DNA from: Nevskia sp.
GTDB lineage: Bacteria; Pseudomonadota; Gammaproteobacteria; Nevskiales; Nevskiaceae
Assembly: GCA_031291075.1 (NCBI GenBank)
Contig: JARLJS010000131.1
Coordinates: 1 to 50,951 of the forward strand
Length of the DNA stretch: 50,951 bases
Direction: 5' to 3'
Shown here: in pieces, positions 32,736-41,517 of the stretch
Position numbering within the stretch: position 1 is the first letter of the stretch
Layout: each line of letters starts with the position of its first letter
Notes under the pieces: generated by a model
Seen by the model: the letters and a program-made list of their open reading frames with translations, nothing else
Databases searched by the model: none
Told to the model about the DNA's origin: nothing
Made by a program: the position numbers and the translations under genes

Positions 32736-33107
32736 ATGAAGAAGAAATACGACCGCGACAAGGGGCGCGAGCTGTTCGACGAGGTCTACTGCGGCGACCT
32801 CGGCGAGCTGCCGCCGGCCGGTTCCAGCCGCTTCATCGACTACATGCTGGAGACCCTGTTCGGCACCCTGTGGGCCGACGAGACGCTCAGCATCCGCGAC
32901 CGCCGCCTGCTGCTGATCGGCGCCATCGCCGCCCAGGGCGACGAAACCACGCTGGCGATCCAGCTCCGCTCGGCCTTGAAACGCGGCGAGCTGACCCCGG
33001 CGCAGATGGAGGCGCTGGCGATGTTCCTGACCCAGTACGTCGGCTACCCCAAGGGTTCCCGGCTGTTCCGGATCGTCAATGAAACCGTGGCCGGGCAGGG
33101 CAAGTGA
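32736..33107 (+). CDS. Carboxymuconolactone decarboxylase family protein
   Basis: A 123-residue all-helical protein with the CMD pattern: TLFGTLWADETLSIRDRRLLLIGAIAAQGDETTLAIQLRSALKRGELTPAQMEALAMFLTQYVGYP. It lacks the CxxC pair of AhpD-like peroxidatic members, so it is of the CMD type. Family members carry out decarboxylation, lactone reactions or have unknown roles. It lies 27 bases after the P450 (with AGGAGGAGG before the ATG) and overlaps the next gene by GTGA, so it is likely needed with the cycloisomerase-like protein. Confidence 0.82.
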   Translation: MKKKYDRDKGRELFDEVYCGDLGELPPAGSSRFIDYMLETLFGTLWADETLSIRDRRLLLIGAIAAQGDETTLAIQLRSALKRGELTPAQMEALAMFLTQYVGYPKGSRLFRIVNETVAGQGK

Positions 33108-33940
33108 CGCTGCCGGGACACTGGTTCTCGCGCAACCCGGACAAGGCCTGGGCGGAGAAGTTCTTTCTCACCTTCATCCCGGTGTTCTTCGCCTACAACG
33201 CCGTGATCCAGAAGATGGGCTGGCTCGACGTCGGCGATTTCTGGCACGTCGCCCAGAACCTGCTGATGTGGGTGCCGTACTGCCTGCTGCTGCCGTTGCT
33301 GCTGCGCCGCGGCAGCGGCGTGCCCTGGCGGCAGAGCTACTGGTTCAAGTTCAACCTCTACATGTTCGTGTACGTGTTCTTCGCCACGTACTTCCACACC
33401 GAGTATTTCTTCAAGACGCTGGGCATCCGCTACCGCTTTCCCCACGTCACCCTCTACCTCGACTCCGCCCTGCTCGGCCCGGACGAAGCCACCGCGATGC
33501 GGAACTTCGAGAAGGTGCCACTGGGGATGTACTTCAACGCCATCGCCTTCTTCATCGTCTACCACACCGCCTCGGTGATCTGCATGCGGCGGGTGAAGAC
33601 CCTGACGCCGGCCGCCCCGGCGGCTGTGCGGCGGCTGCTGTGGGCGGCGACGGTGGCGGTCACCGCCTACTTCTTCGCCTGGGCGGAAACCTTCATGTAC
33701 GTCAATTCCGCCGCCAGCGCCAACGTCTGGTACATCGACCGGGCGCGGATGCTGAGCCTGGGCTCGGCCTGTTATGCGCTGTACTTCATCGTCAGCTTCC
33801 CCAACGTGTTCCGCCTCGACGAGGAGGCGGAGGGCGAGCGCTGGCCGCTGTCGCGCTGTGTCATCGAGGCTTCGTTCGTCAGCATGGTCGTGTTGTTCCT
33901 GCTGGACCTGTTCACCTGGATCGTCGGTCCGATCGCCTGA
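33104..33940 (+). CDS. Cycloeucalenol cycloisomerase-like membrane protein
   Basis: A 278-residue protein with about seven membrane helices and clear, nearly full-length similarity to plant cycloeucalenol cycloisomerase (CPI). Corresponding segments include SRNPDKAWAEKFFL at the N-terminus, YWFKFNLYMFVY, YFHTEYFFKTLGIRYRFP, FIVYHTASVICMRRVK, YFFAWAETFMYVN, RARMLSLGSACYALYFIVSF and FRLDEE. In plants this enzyme opens the 9,19-cyclopropane ring of cyclopropyl sterols to a delta8 sterol. The start codon is GTG, overlapping the CMD stop (GTGA). Together with two EBP-like proteins it suggests sterol skeleton isomerisation. Enzyme activity of bacterial homologues is an inference here. Confidence 0.82.
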   Translation: MTLPGHWFSRNPDKAWAEKFFLTFIPVFFAYNAVIQKMGWLDVGDFWHVAQNLLMWVPYCLLLPLLLRRGSGVPWRQSYWFKFNLYMFVYVFFATYFHTEYFFKTLGIRYRFPHVTLYLDSALLGPDEATAMRNFEKVPLGMYFNAIAFFIVYHTASVICMRRVKTLTPAAPAAVRRLLWAATVAVTAYFFAWAETFMYVNSAASANVWYIDRARMLSLGSACYALYFIVSFPNVFRLDEEAEGERWPLSRCVIEASFVSMVVLFLLDLFTWIVGPIA

Positions 33941-33959
33941 GTCTTTGCTGGAGGTTGTC

Positions 33960-35117
33960 ATGTCGCCGAGTCTGCACGCAGTGATCGCCCGCCGCGGCGC
34001 CGCTTCCGTCCAGCCCGGCGCCACGCCGCAGGAGCGCTTCTCGGAGCTGCTGCAGCGCATCTACGACGGACCCGGCGAGCGCCAGCCCTGGCTCGGCGCG
34101 CTGCAATGCATCCAGTCCGACCTGCGTGCGTCCTGGGCCGCGCTGCTGCTGCGGCCGGCCACGGCGCAGCTGCCGGCGCACATCGTCGCCGCCGGCGGGC
34201 CGCTGTGGCTGGCGGAGGATTCGCCGTTCACGCCGGGCGGTCGCTTTCCGCCCGGCGCTCCATTCCTCGATCTGCCCTGCGATCGCATGCTGCGGGTGGA
34301 GAACTTCGCCGCCGACCGCCGCGCGCCGCGCCACGCCATCGGCGCCGACATCCTGGTGGGCGGCGCGGTGCGCGTGCGCCTGCGCGTCTGCCGCGGCGAG
34401 AAGGGAGGGCCGTTCGGCGAGGCGGACCTGCGCTACGGCGAGGCGCTGCTGCCCCATTTCCGCCGCGCGTTGGAGATGTATTTTGTGCTGGCCGCGCAGC
34501 AGCGTGAGAATCAACTGCTGGCCGGGGCGGTGGACAGTCTGGGCGTAGGCGTCGTGCTGCTCGATGAGTGCGGCGCGCTGCTCCACAGCAACCGCCTCGC
34601 CGACGAGATCCTGCGCCGCCGCGACGGCCTGCGCCTGGCCAACGCCATGCTGGCCTGCGACACGCCGGCGGAGGACCGCCGCCTGCGCGGCGCCATCCGC
34701 ACCGCCCTGCAGCGCTCGCTGGAGGGCGATGCCGGCGAGGGGATCGCGGTCGCCGCCACCCGTGCCGACGGCAGCACCCGCCTGGGCCTGCTGGTCAAGC
34801 CGCTGCCGCCGGGACCGCTCGACGAGGGGCGCCGCCGGCCGGCGGTGGTGGTGTTTCTGCGCGATCCGCGGCACGGCTGCCAGCCGTCGCAGCGCGCGGT
34901 GAGCCAGCTGTTCGACCTGACCCCGGTGGAGACCCGGCTGACGCTGGAGATGGTGGCCGGCGCCACCCTCGACGAGACCGCGGCGGCGCTGCAGATCCGC
35001 CGCAATACCGCGCGCACCCACCTGCGCTCGATCTTCGCCAAGGTCGGCGTGCAGCGCCAGGCGGAGCTGGTGCGGGTGATCCTCAACAGCGTGGCGGTGA
35101 TGCGCGAAGCGCCGTAG
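33960..35117 (+). CDS. LuxR-type (GerE HTH) transcriptional regulator
   Basis: A 385-residue regulator. The C-terminal helix-turn-helix is clear: LFDLTPVETRLTLEMVAGATLDETAAALQIRRNTARTHLRSIFAKVGVQRQAELVRVI. Upstream is a sensor region with a PAS-like segment (VDSLGVGVVLLDECGALLHSNRLADEIL). There is no autoinducer-binding domain signature or receiver domain. GGAGG lies just before the ATG. It starts 20 bases after the CPI-like gene, so it is probably the last gene of the Rieske-P450 unit and may control this pathway, perhaps sensing a small molecule or redox state. Its target sequence is unknown. Confidence 0.88.
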   Translation: MSPSLHAVIARRGAASVQPGATPQERFSELLQRIYDGPGERQPWLGALQCIQSDLRASWAALLLRPATAQLPAHIVAAGGPLWLAEDSPFTPGGRFPPGAPFLDLPCDRMLRVENFAADRRAPRHAIGADILVGGAVRVRLRVCRGEKGGPFGEADLRYGEALLPHFRRALEMYFVLAAQQRENQLLAGAVDSLGVGVVLLDECGALLHSNRLADEILRRRDGLRLANAMLACDTPAEDRRLRGAIRTALQRSLEGDAGEGIAVAATRADGSTRLGLLVKPLPPGPLDEGRRRPAVVVFLRDPRHGCQPSQRAVSQLFDLTPVETRLTLEMVAGATLDETAAALQIRRNTARTHLRSIFAKVGVQRQAELVRVILNSVAVMREAP

Positions 35118-35161
35118 GCGTAGAATCCGGCCTGTCTGCCCTGCCGGATTTGCCGCCGAAC

Positions 35162-36481
35162 ATGCTCATCGCCAACGCCACCCTGATCAACGAAGGGCGC
35201 CGCTACGAATCCGACCTGCTGATCCGCGGCGAGCGCATCGAGAAGATCGCGCCGCGCATCGCCGCGCCGGCTGGCGTGGAGGTGCTGGACGCCAGGGGGC
35301 GTTTCCTGCTGCCGGGGATGATCGACGACCAGGTGCACTTCCGCGAGCCGGGGCTCACCCACAAGGGCGATCTTGCCAGCGAATCGGCCGCCGCGGTGGC
35401 GGGCGGCACCACCAGCTTCATGGACATGCCCAACGTGATCCCGCAGACGGTGACGCGCGAGGCGCTGGCGGACAAGTACCGCATGGCGCAGGGCCGGGCG
35501 CACGCCAACTACGCTTTCTATCTCGGCGCCACCAACGACAACGTCGAGGAGATCGCGCGCCTGCAGCCGGGCGAGGCCTGCGCGGTGAAGGTGTTCATGG
35601 GCGCATCCACCGGCAACATGCTGGTGGACGACCCCAAGACCCTGGAGGGCATTTTCGCCCGCTCGCCGGCGATCGTGGTGACGCACTGCGAAGACACGCC
35701 CATCATCAAGGCGAACGAGGCCAAGGCACGCGAGCGCTACGGCGAGGAGGTGCCCTTCGCCGAGCATCCGCACATCCGCTCGGCGGAGGCCTGCTACAAA
35801 TCCTCACAGCTGGCGGTGGGGCTGGCACGTCGCCACGGCACCCGCCTGCACGTGCTGCACCTGACCAGCGCCCTCGAGCTGGAGCTGTTCCAGCCCGGGC
35901 CGGTGCAGGGCAAGCAGATCACGGTGGAGGCCTGCGTGCACCACCTGTATTTCGACGAGTCGCGCTATGCCGACCTGGGCAGCCGCCTCAAGTGCAACCC
36001 GGCGGTGAAGAGCGCCGCCGACCGCGCCGCCCTGGTGGCGGCGGTGCGCGAAGGGCGCATCGACATCATCGCCACCGACCACGCGCCGCACACGCGCGAG
36101 GAGAAGGCGCAGAGCTATTTCAAGGCGCCGTCCGGCCTGCCGCTGGTGCAGCATTCGCTGCTGGCGCTGTTCGAGCTGGCGGCGCGCGGCGAGCTGGACC
36201 TGGAGACGGTGGTGCAGCGGGCGATGCACGCGCCGGCCGAGCGCTTCGGCGTGCAGGAGCGCGGCTACCTGCGCGAGGGCGCCTACGCCGACCTGGTGCT
36301 GGTGGACCCCGCCAGGCCGACCGTGGTCACCCCCCAGAGCGTGCTGTACAAGTGCGGCTGGGCGCCGTTCGAGGGTCACACCTTCGGCGCCAGCATCGCC
36401 GCCACCTGGGTCAACGGCGCGCTGGCCTGGGACGGCAGCAAGGTGCTGGCGCCGCGCGGCCAGCGACTGCGGCTGGCCTGA
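35162..36481 (+). CDS. pyrC: Dihydroorotase
   Basis: A 439-residue amidohydrolase that should interconvert carbamoyl-aspartate and dihydroorotate in pyrimidine synthesis. The metal-site region reads DDQVHFREPG; the first histidine of the usual HxH is Gln, as I recall for one bacterial dihydroorotase subgroup. The bridging lysine is in AVKVFMGASTGN, and later metal ligands are in THCEDTP, LHVLHLTS and ATDHAPHTREEK. Position after the regulator is probably incidental; the gap (44 bases) contains no obvious promoter. A hydantoinase-like activity is the main alternative, less likely given the close match to dihydroorotase motifs. Confidence 0.9.
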   Translation: MLIANATLINEGRRYESDLLIRGERIEKIAPRIAAPAGVEVLDARGRFLLPGMIDDQVHFREPGLTHKGDLASESAAAVAGGTTSFMDMPNVIPQTVTREALADKYRMAQGRAHANYAFYLGATNDNVEEIARLQPGEACAVKVFMGASTGNMLVDDPKTLEGIFARSPAIVVTHCEDTPIIKANEAKARERYGEEVPFAEHPHIRSAEACYKSSQLAVGLARRHGTRLHVLHLTSALELELFQPGPVQGKQITVEACVHHLYFDESRYADLGSRLKCNPAVKSAADRAALVAAVREGRIDIIATDHAPHTREEKAQSYFKAPSGLPLVQHSLLALFELAARGELDLETVVQRAMHAPAERFGVQERGYLREGAYADLVLVDPARPTVVTPQSVLYKCGWAPFEGHTFGASIAATWVNGALAWDGSKVLAPRGQRLRLA

Positions 36482-36576
36482 AGCGCGACAATCCTGTCCA
36501 CCGGCTTCGAAGCGGGCTCTGCGGTAACGAAAGAGTCTCCAACTGTTGATAGCCTTCGCGTGTCCCGGGACAGCAT

Positions 36577-39500
36577 ATGCGCGGCCGAAAGAAACCAACA
36601 GCGCGGGCGTGGGTCTTGTTGCTCTGGCTGGCCGGGTGGCAACCCGTTATGGCTGCTGCCGATCCGCCGCCGGTGGACCTCGCGCCTGGTACCGCCGTCC
36701 GCGACAGCGTCGGCGCCGGCCAGGAACGCGGCTACCGCATCGCACTGGCCGCCGGGCAGGCGGCTAGGCTGACGCTGCGGCAGCTCGACGATCACGCCCC
36801 CGAGCTGCTCTGGACCGATGCTCCGGATTTGCCGCCGCTGCGCGTCACGGCCGGGCGCCGGGCGTTTCGCAGCATTACGCTAGTCGCGGCCGCTGCAAGC
36901 GCCTGGCGATTCCGGTTGGCGGCGAAAACCAAGGGCAATCCGGCCAGCTACGAAGTCGTCGCGGGGCCGGCGCACCCGGCCACCGATGCCGACCGCCGCA
37001 TGGCAGCGGCCGAAACGGCGCTGGCACGGGCGGATGATCTGCGCCAGATCTCCGGCAGCTCGGAGAACGGCAGCCGCGGTGGCGACGAGGCCGTCAGCCG
37101 CGCCAGGGCGGCCTACGCCGAGGCCAGCGCCGCCTGGCGGCAGGCCGCGGACGACTGCGGCCTGCGCCGGACCTACTCCGGGCTGGGCCGGCTCCGCTAC
37201 GCGCACGACGATTACCGCGGCGCCATCGATGCGGAACGTAATGCGCTGGCGGCCGGCTGCGACGACAGCGCGGATCCGGGCCTCACGGCGGACACGGCCG
37301 AAGCCTACCGCACTCTGGGCGCGTCGCTCAGCTACCTGGGGGATTTCGCGGACGCCATCGTCGCCAAGGAAAAAGCGCTGTCGCTGTACGAGCAGACCGG
37401 CGACGACCGTTTCCGCGGGGTGGTGCTGGGCAACCTGAGTAGCGATGCCGCCGCCACCGGCCAGTCGGCCAAGGCCCTGGACGCCGCCGAGTCCGCACTG
37501 CGCCTGGCCGAAGCCGCCGGCGACAGGCAGGGTATTGAGTTCAGCCGGGAGCGGGTGGCCGCCATGCTGCTGTCGCGCGGCGAACTCGGTCCTTCGCTGG
37601 AGCTCTACCAGCGCACGCTGGAAGAGCTGCGGCAGGCGCCTTACCCGATGGTCGAGAACATGGCCTGGAACGACCTCGGCCTGCTGTACCGCGAGCTGGG
37701 TGACCCGGCGCAGTCGCGGGCTGCGTATGAAAAGGCGCAGGCCGCGGCGCTGGCCAACGACGACCGCTCGGCGGTGGTGGAGGCGCTGCGTAACCAGGGC
37801 AATGCCGCGCTGGATGCCGCCGAGCTGGATGGCGCCGCGCGTCTGTTCCGGCAATCCCTCGACTTGTCGCGCCAGGGCGGATTCCGCAGTTTCGAAGGCG
37901 CTGCCCTGCTTGGTCTGGGACGCTGTGCCCTGGCATCGGGCGACTGGACCACGGCGGCGCAACGGCTGCACGCGGCCACCGGTCTGGCGCGGCGGAGTGG
38001 GGACGTCCTCACCGGCATGGACGCTCAGCTCGCTCTGGGCGATCTTGACAGCCGCCGCGGTCGCTGGGCCTCGGCCAGGGCGCGTTATGCCGGGGCCTAC
38101 GCCGCAGCTGTGCGCACCCATTCCAGCAACCTGCTGCCGGTGACGCTGGCCAGCTTGGCCCGCAGCGAGAAGTCGCTGGGCGAGCGGGCGAGCGCACGCC
38201 GCCATATCGAGCGGGCGCTGGCGCTGATCGAGGCGCAGCGCCTGCGCATCAACGACCCCAGCCTGCGTACCAGCTATTTCAATTCGCGGCGCGGCTACTA
38301 CGAGCTCTACATCGACATCCTGATGGAGATGCAGCGGCGCAATCCGGCTGGCGAGTTTGCCGCGACGGCGCTCGAAGCCAGCGAACGGGCGCGTGCCAGA
38401 ACGCTGCAGGACATGCTGCTGGAGCGGCGCCTGTCGCTCGAACGCCCGGTCGACGCGCGCCTGCTGGAGGAGGAGCGGGCGGCGGACGACCGCCTGCACC
38501 TGCTGGCATACCAGGCTGCGCGGGAAACCGACGGCGCGGCTCGGGCCCGCCTGCAGAACGAGGTGGACGAGGCGAGCCGCCGGCTGGACGAGCTGCGCGG
38601 GCGTATCCGCGGCGCCAATCCGCGTTACGCTGAGCTGAGCAATCCGCAAGGCATCGCGACCGGCGAGATCCAGCGCCTGCTGGGGCCCGGCACCGCGCTG
38701 CTGGAATACTGGTTGGGCGAGGAGCGGAGCTATCTGTGGCTGGTGACCCGCGACACGCTCGCCAGCTACGTCCTGCCGCCGCGCGGGGTCATCGAAGGTC
38801 CGGCGGAACAACTGCGGATGGAGCTGAGTGCGGGACGGATCGCCTCCGCCGACGTGCCGATCGAAGCGCTGCCGGATCTCGAGGCGGCCAACCTGAAATC
38901 GGTGCAGACCCTCGGCCGCTCGCTCGGCCGCCAACTGCTGGGCCCGGCGGCGGCGCTTGCGCGTTACGGCACGGTGATCGTGGTCGGCGATGGGGCCTTG
39001 CAGCGGCTGCCGTTCAACATGCTGGACCCGGCTTTTCCCGTCCGGCCCACCGGCGCGCAGGAATTCTTCTATCTGCCGTCGATCGCCAGCGCACGCTGGC
39101 TGCGTGGGGACACCACGTTCGAGGCGCCGTCGGCGGTGGCCATCATGGCCGATCCGGTATTCAGCCGCAGCGATCCGCGCATCGGCGCGCAGGCGGTGGC
39201 AGCCGAGCCCGGTGGCCAGCCGGTGCTGCGCGCCGCCGTCGATGCCGGTATTGCCGACCTGCCACGGCTGGCCTACAGCCGGGTGGAAGCGCAGAACATC
39301 GCCGCCCTGCTGCCGGGGAAGTCGACCTGGGTTGTGCTCGATTTCGCCGCCAGCCGCGACAATGCCCTGCGGGCCGCCTGGTCGGATTACCCCGCCGTGC
39401 ACTTCGCTACCCACGCCCTGCTCGATCTCCGTCACCCGGAGTTGTCGGGCATCGTCCTGTCGCTTTACAACCAGGCGGGGCAGCCGCAGGACGGATTCCT

Positions 39501-39837
39501 GCGCATGAACGACATCTACAATCTGCGCATCCCGGCCGAGCTGGTGTTCCTCAGCGCCTGTGAATCGGCGCTGGGCAGGTCCGACGGCGAGGAGGGCGTC
39601 TACAGCCTTTCGCGTGCTTTTTTTTACGCCGGTACCAAGCGCGTGCTGGCCAACCTGTGGCCGGTCGACGACCGCGCCTCGGCAGAATTCGTGGAACGTT
39701 TCTACCGCGCTCTGCTGCTGCGGCATCGAAATCCGGGACAGGCCTTGCGCGCGGCCCAGGACGAAATGTCCAATGACCCGCGCTGGCGCCGCCCGTACTA
39801 TTGGGCGGGTTACGTGTTGCAGGGCGATTGGCGTTGA
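36577..39837 (+). CDS. Secreted TPR-CHAT protease-like protein
   Basis: A 1086-residue protein with a signal peptide (AWVLLLWLAGWQPVMAAADP). Next comes a small beta domain (about 30-130) that resembles bacterial pre-peptidase domains, then tetratricopeptide-type helical repeats over about 190-620 (for example LSYLGDFADAIVAKEKALSLYEQTGD), a charged helical stretch, and a C-terminal CHAT domain. The caspase-like dyad is intact: His946 in FATHALLDL and Cys995 in LSACESALG, with the following GEEGVYSLSRAFFYAGTKRVLANLWPV. It should be a periplasmic or surface cysteine protease activated through its repeats. It opens an apparent four-gene run with a sigma-like factor, a putative anti-sigma protein and a giant S53 protease. 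Confidence 0.88.
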   Translation: MRGRKKPTARAWVLLLWLAGWQPVMAAADPPPVDLAPGTAVRDSVGAGQERGYRIALAAGQAARLTLRQLDDHAPELLWTDAPDLPPLRVTAGRRAFRSITLVAAAASAWRFRLAAKTKGNPASYEVVAGPAHPATDADRRMAAAETALARADDLRQISGSSENGSRGGDEAVSRARAAYAEASAAWRQAADDCGLRRTYSGLGRLRYAHDDYRGAIDAERNALAAGCDDSADPGLTADTAEAYRTLGASLSYLGDFADAIVAKEKALSLYEQTGDDRFRGVVLGNLSSDAAATGQSAKALDAAESALRLAEAAGDRQGIEFSRERVAAMLLSRGELGPSLELYQRTLEELRQAPYPMVENMAWNDLGLLYRELGDPAQSRAAYEKAQAAALANDDRSAVVEALRNQGNAALDAAELDGAARLFRQSLDLSRQGGFRSFEGAALLGLGRCALASGDWTTAAQRLHAATGLARRSGDVLTGMDAQLALGDLDSRRGRWASARARYAGAYAAAVRTHSSNLLPVTLASLARSEKSLGERASARRHIERALALIEAQRLRINDPSLRTSYFNSRRGYYELYIDILMEMQRRNPAGEFAATALEASERARARTLQDMLLERRLSLERPVDARLLEEERAADDRLHLLAYQAARETDGAARARLQNEVDEASRRLDELRGRIRGANPRYAELSNPQGIATGEIQRLLGPGTALLEYWLGEERSYLWLVTRDTLASYVLPPRGVIEGPAEQLRMELSAGRIASADVPIEALPDLEAANLKSVQTLGRSLGRQLLGPAAALARYGTVIVVGDGALQRLPFNMLDPAFPVRPTGAQEFFYLPSIASARWLRGDTTFEAPSAVAIMADPVFSRSDPRIGAQAVAAEPGGQPVLRAAVDAGIADLPRLAYSRVEAQNIAALLPGKSTWVVLDFAASRDNALRAAWSDYPAVHFATHALLDLRHPELSGIVLSLYNQAGQPQDGFLRMNDIYNLRIPAELVFLSACESALGRSDGEEGVYSLSRAFFYAGTKRVLANLWPVDDRASAEFVERFYRALLLRHRNPGQALRAAQDEMSNDPRWRRPYYWAGYVLQGDWR

Positions 39838-39859
39838 TTGGGTAGGGGCGGGAGGCAGC

Positions 39860-40486
39860 ATGGCCGTCGGCGTTGCGGCACCGGAGGTTGCGGAAGACGA
39901 GATGCGGTTGGCGCCGCAGCCGGCCTTGGCCGACCCAGTCTCGTCTTTTGCGGCGCTGCTCAAGCGGCTGGAATCCGAGGGCGTGCCCGCGGCGCTAAGC
40001 TACGAACAGTTGCGGCGCCGCCTCATCGTCTATTTCCGCCTGCATCTGCCCGCCGAAGCGGAGGCCCTGGCCGACGTGACCTTCGACCGCATGGCACGCC
40101 GGCTCGAGGAAGGAGTTCCGGTGCGGGAGATCCGGCACTATGCCCTCGGCGTCGCGCGACTGGTGTGCCTGGAGGCGCGGGCGCGCGAGCAGCGCTCGCG
40201 CGACGCTTTCGCCGACCCCGCCCTGTTGCCCGACAATGTGGCCACAGAGACGGATGCCGAGGTCGATGCCGTGCAGGCCGCCCTGGCGGCCTGCCTGCAG
40301 ACGCTGCCGGCGCGCAATCGCGACTTGATCCTGGCCTATTACTCGGGTGACGGCGCCCAACGGCGGCGCGTCCGGCAAAGCCTGGCGGCGGAGGCCAGGC
40401 TGTCGCTCAACGCCTTGCGCAACAAGGCCTTGCGTATCAGGGAGGCCCTCGAACAGTGCGTGCTGGAGCGGCTCAAATCACCGTGA
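39860..40486 (+). CDS. RNA polymerase sigma-70-like factor
   Basis: A 208-residue protein with a sigma-like helical layout: an N-terminal part with basic helices (SYEQLRRRLIVYFRLHLPAEAEALADVTFDRMARRL) as in region 2, and a C-terminal helix-turn-helix region 4 (LPARNRDLILAYYSGDGAQRRRVRQSLAAEARLSLNALRNKALRIREAL). It looks like a diverged ECF-type factor. GGGAGG precedes the ATG, and it starts 22 bases after the CHAT gene. The protein after it is a probable membrane partner, so the pair may control the protease genes on either side. Confidence 0.7.
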   Translation: MAVGVAAPEVAEDEMRLAPQPALADPVSSFAALLKRLESEGVPAALSYEQLRRRLIVYFRLHLPAEAEALADVTFDRMARRLEEGVPVREIRHYALGVARLVCLEARAREQRSRDAFADPALLPDNVATETDAEVDAVQAALAACLQTLPARNRDLILAYYSGDGAQRRRVRQSLAAEARLSLNALRNKALRIREALEQCVLERLKSP

Positions 40487-40537
40487 ACCGCGGTGCCGCG
40501 GCGAAACGAGCGTGATGAAATTCCGCAAATCCTCACT

Positions 40538-41362
40538 ATGAGCATGCAAGGTATGGATGCCGACCCCGCAGCAACCGGCGGCAGGGCCGCAACACAGTCC
40601 CTGTCCGACGAGGATCTGCGCGCCCTGCTGCTACGCCAACTGCCCGAGATCGTGGCGGACGCGATCGAGCAGCGGTTGATCGTCGATGACGGCCTGGCCG
40701 AGCGCGTGCGGCAGATCGAGTACGAACTCCTCGATGCTTATGCCCGTGACCGTCTGACGCCCGCCGATCGTGCCGCCGTCAGGCAGCACCTGCTGCGTAC
40801 CGCCGACGACCGCAAGCGGGTCCAGATCGCCCGCGCGCTGGCACAGATGGCGCCCCGCGAAAACCGGCGGCGGAGCCTGTTCGCCCGGATATTCGACCGG
40901 CCCGCCGGCCCGCCTTGGGGAGCCCTGCTGGCCGGCGCGGCCGCCTTCGCGACATTGTTGACGCTCTTGCTGCTGCGGCAGCCGTTGGCCCCGGCCGGAG
41001 CGGGTGGCAAGCCCATGCCGGAGTCCACGGCCCCCGCCTACACGGTGAGCCTGCTGGCCGGCGTGACGCGCGGAACGGACCACCTTGAGATACGGGTTCC
41101 CGCAGGCGTGGGGCAGGTGCGCTTGCAGGCCGAGGTCGACGATCCCGTGGCGGACGCGCATTACCGCCTGCAGTTGTCCGATGCCGCGGGAAGCGTTCTG
41201 CTCTCCGTGCCGGACCTGGCACTGCGGTACGCAGGGCGGCATGCCTATGTGGAAGCCCCGGTCGCCCGCCGGATATTCTGCTGCGGGCGGCGGCGCCTGG
41301 TGCTGCGGCCGCAGGCGCCCACCGGCAAGCCGGAAGAATCCTGGACCTTCGACGCAGGCTAG
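40538..41362 (+). CDS. Putative anti-sigma membrane protein
   Basis: A 274-residue protein with an N-terminal cytoplasmic helical part of about 125 residues rich in charged helices (DDGLAERVRQIEYELLDAYARDRLTPADRAAVRQHLLRTADDRKRVQIARALAQM), one membrane helix (ALLAGAAAFATLLTLLLL) and an external beta-rich domain with a Cys pair (FCCGRRR). The layout fits an anti-sigma or sigma-partner protein. It lies 51 bases after the sigma-like gene. The start is uncertain: the ATG at 40538 has no clear ribosome site. No zinc-binding ASD motif is visible, so the role is inferred from layout and position. Confidence 0.6.
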   Translation: MSMQGMDADPAATGGRAATQSLSDEDLRALLLRQLPEIVADAIEQRLIVDDGLAERVRQIEYELLDAYARDRLTPADRAAVRQHLLRTADDRKRVQIARALAQMAPRENRRRSLFARIFDRPAGPPWGALLAGAAAFATLLTLLLLRQPLAPAGAGGKPMPESTAPAYTVSLLAGVTRGTDHLEIRVPAGVGQVRLQAEVDDPVADAHYRLQLSDAAGSVLLSVPDLALRYAGRHAYVEAPVARRIFCCGRRRLVLRPQAPTGKPEESWTFDAG

Positions 41363-41459
41363 CCCTGGGCCAGCCCGCGGCTTCCCGACGAACGGTAGCG
41401 GTTCGCGCGTGATGTATCGCTGCACGCGCTCACTTCCTGTATCAGCGGAATTTTCTCGT

Positions 41460-41500
41460 GCCGGCGCCCCGGGCGCCGGCTGCGGCGAGTGTTCCGCAGC
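41460..41500 (+). promoter_or_regulatory. Two overlapping hairpins in the leader of the giant protease gene
   Basis: A perfect 9-bp stem (GCCGGCGCC / GGCGCCGGC, loop CCG, 41460-41480) shares two bases with a second hairpin (GCTGCGG / CCGCAGC, loop of eight, 41479-41500). The ribosome site AGGGAG follows at 41506-41511 before the ATG at 41518. The structures may end the upstream transcript or modulate expression of the protease. Confidence 0.5.
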
Positions 41501-41517
41501 ATTCCAGGGAGACGCAG

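Noticed and set aside
12529-33940. Reading the locus as bacterial sterol biosynthesis
   Set aside because: No squalene epoxidase, oxidosqualene cyclase or CYP51-like signature is seen, while dehydrogenases of catabolic type abound. It cannot be fully excluded if the cyclase lies elsewhere.
36880-39963. A minus-strand open frame across the CHAT gene
   Set aside because: Antisense shadow; the plus strand has an intact signal peptide, TPRs and the CHAT His-Cys dyad.
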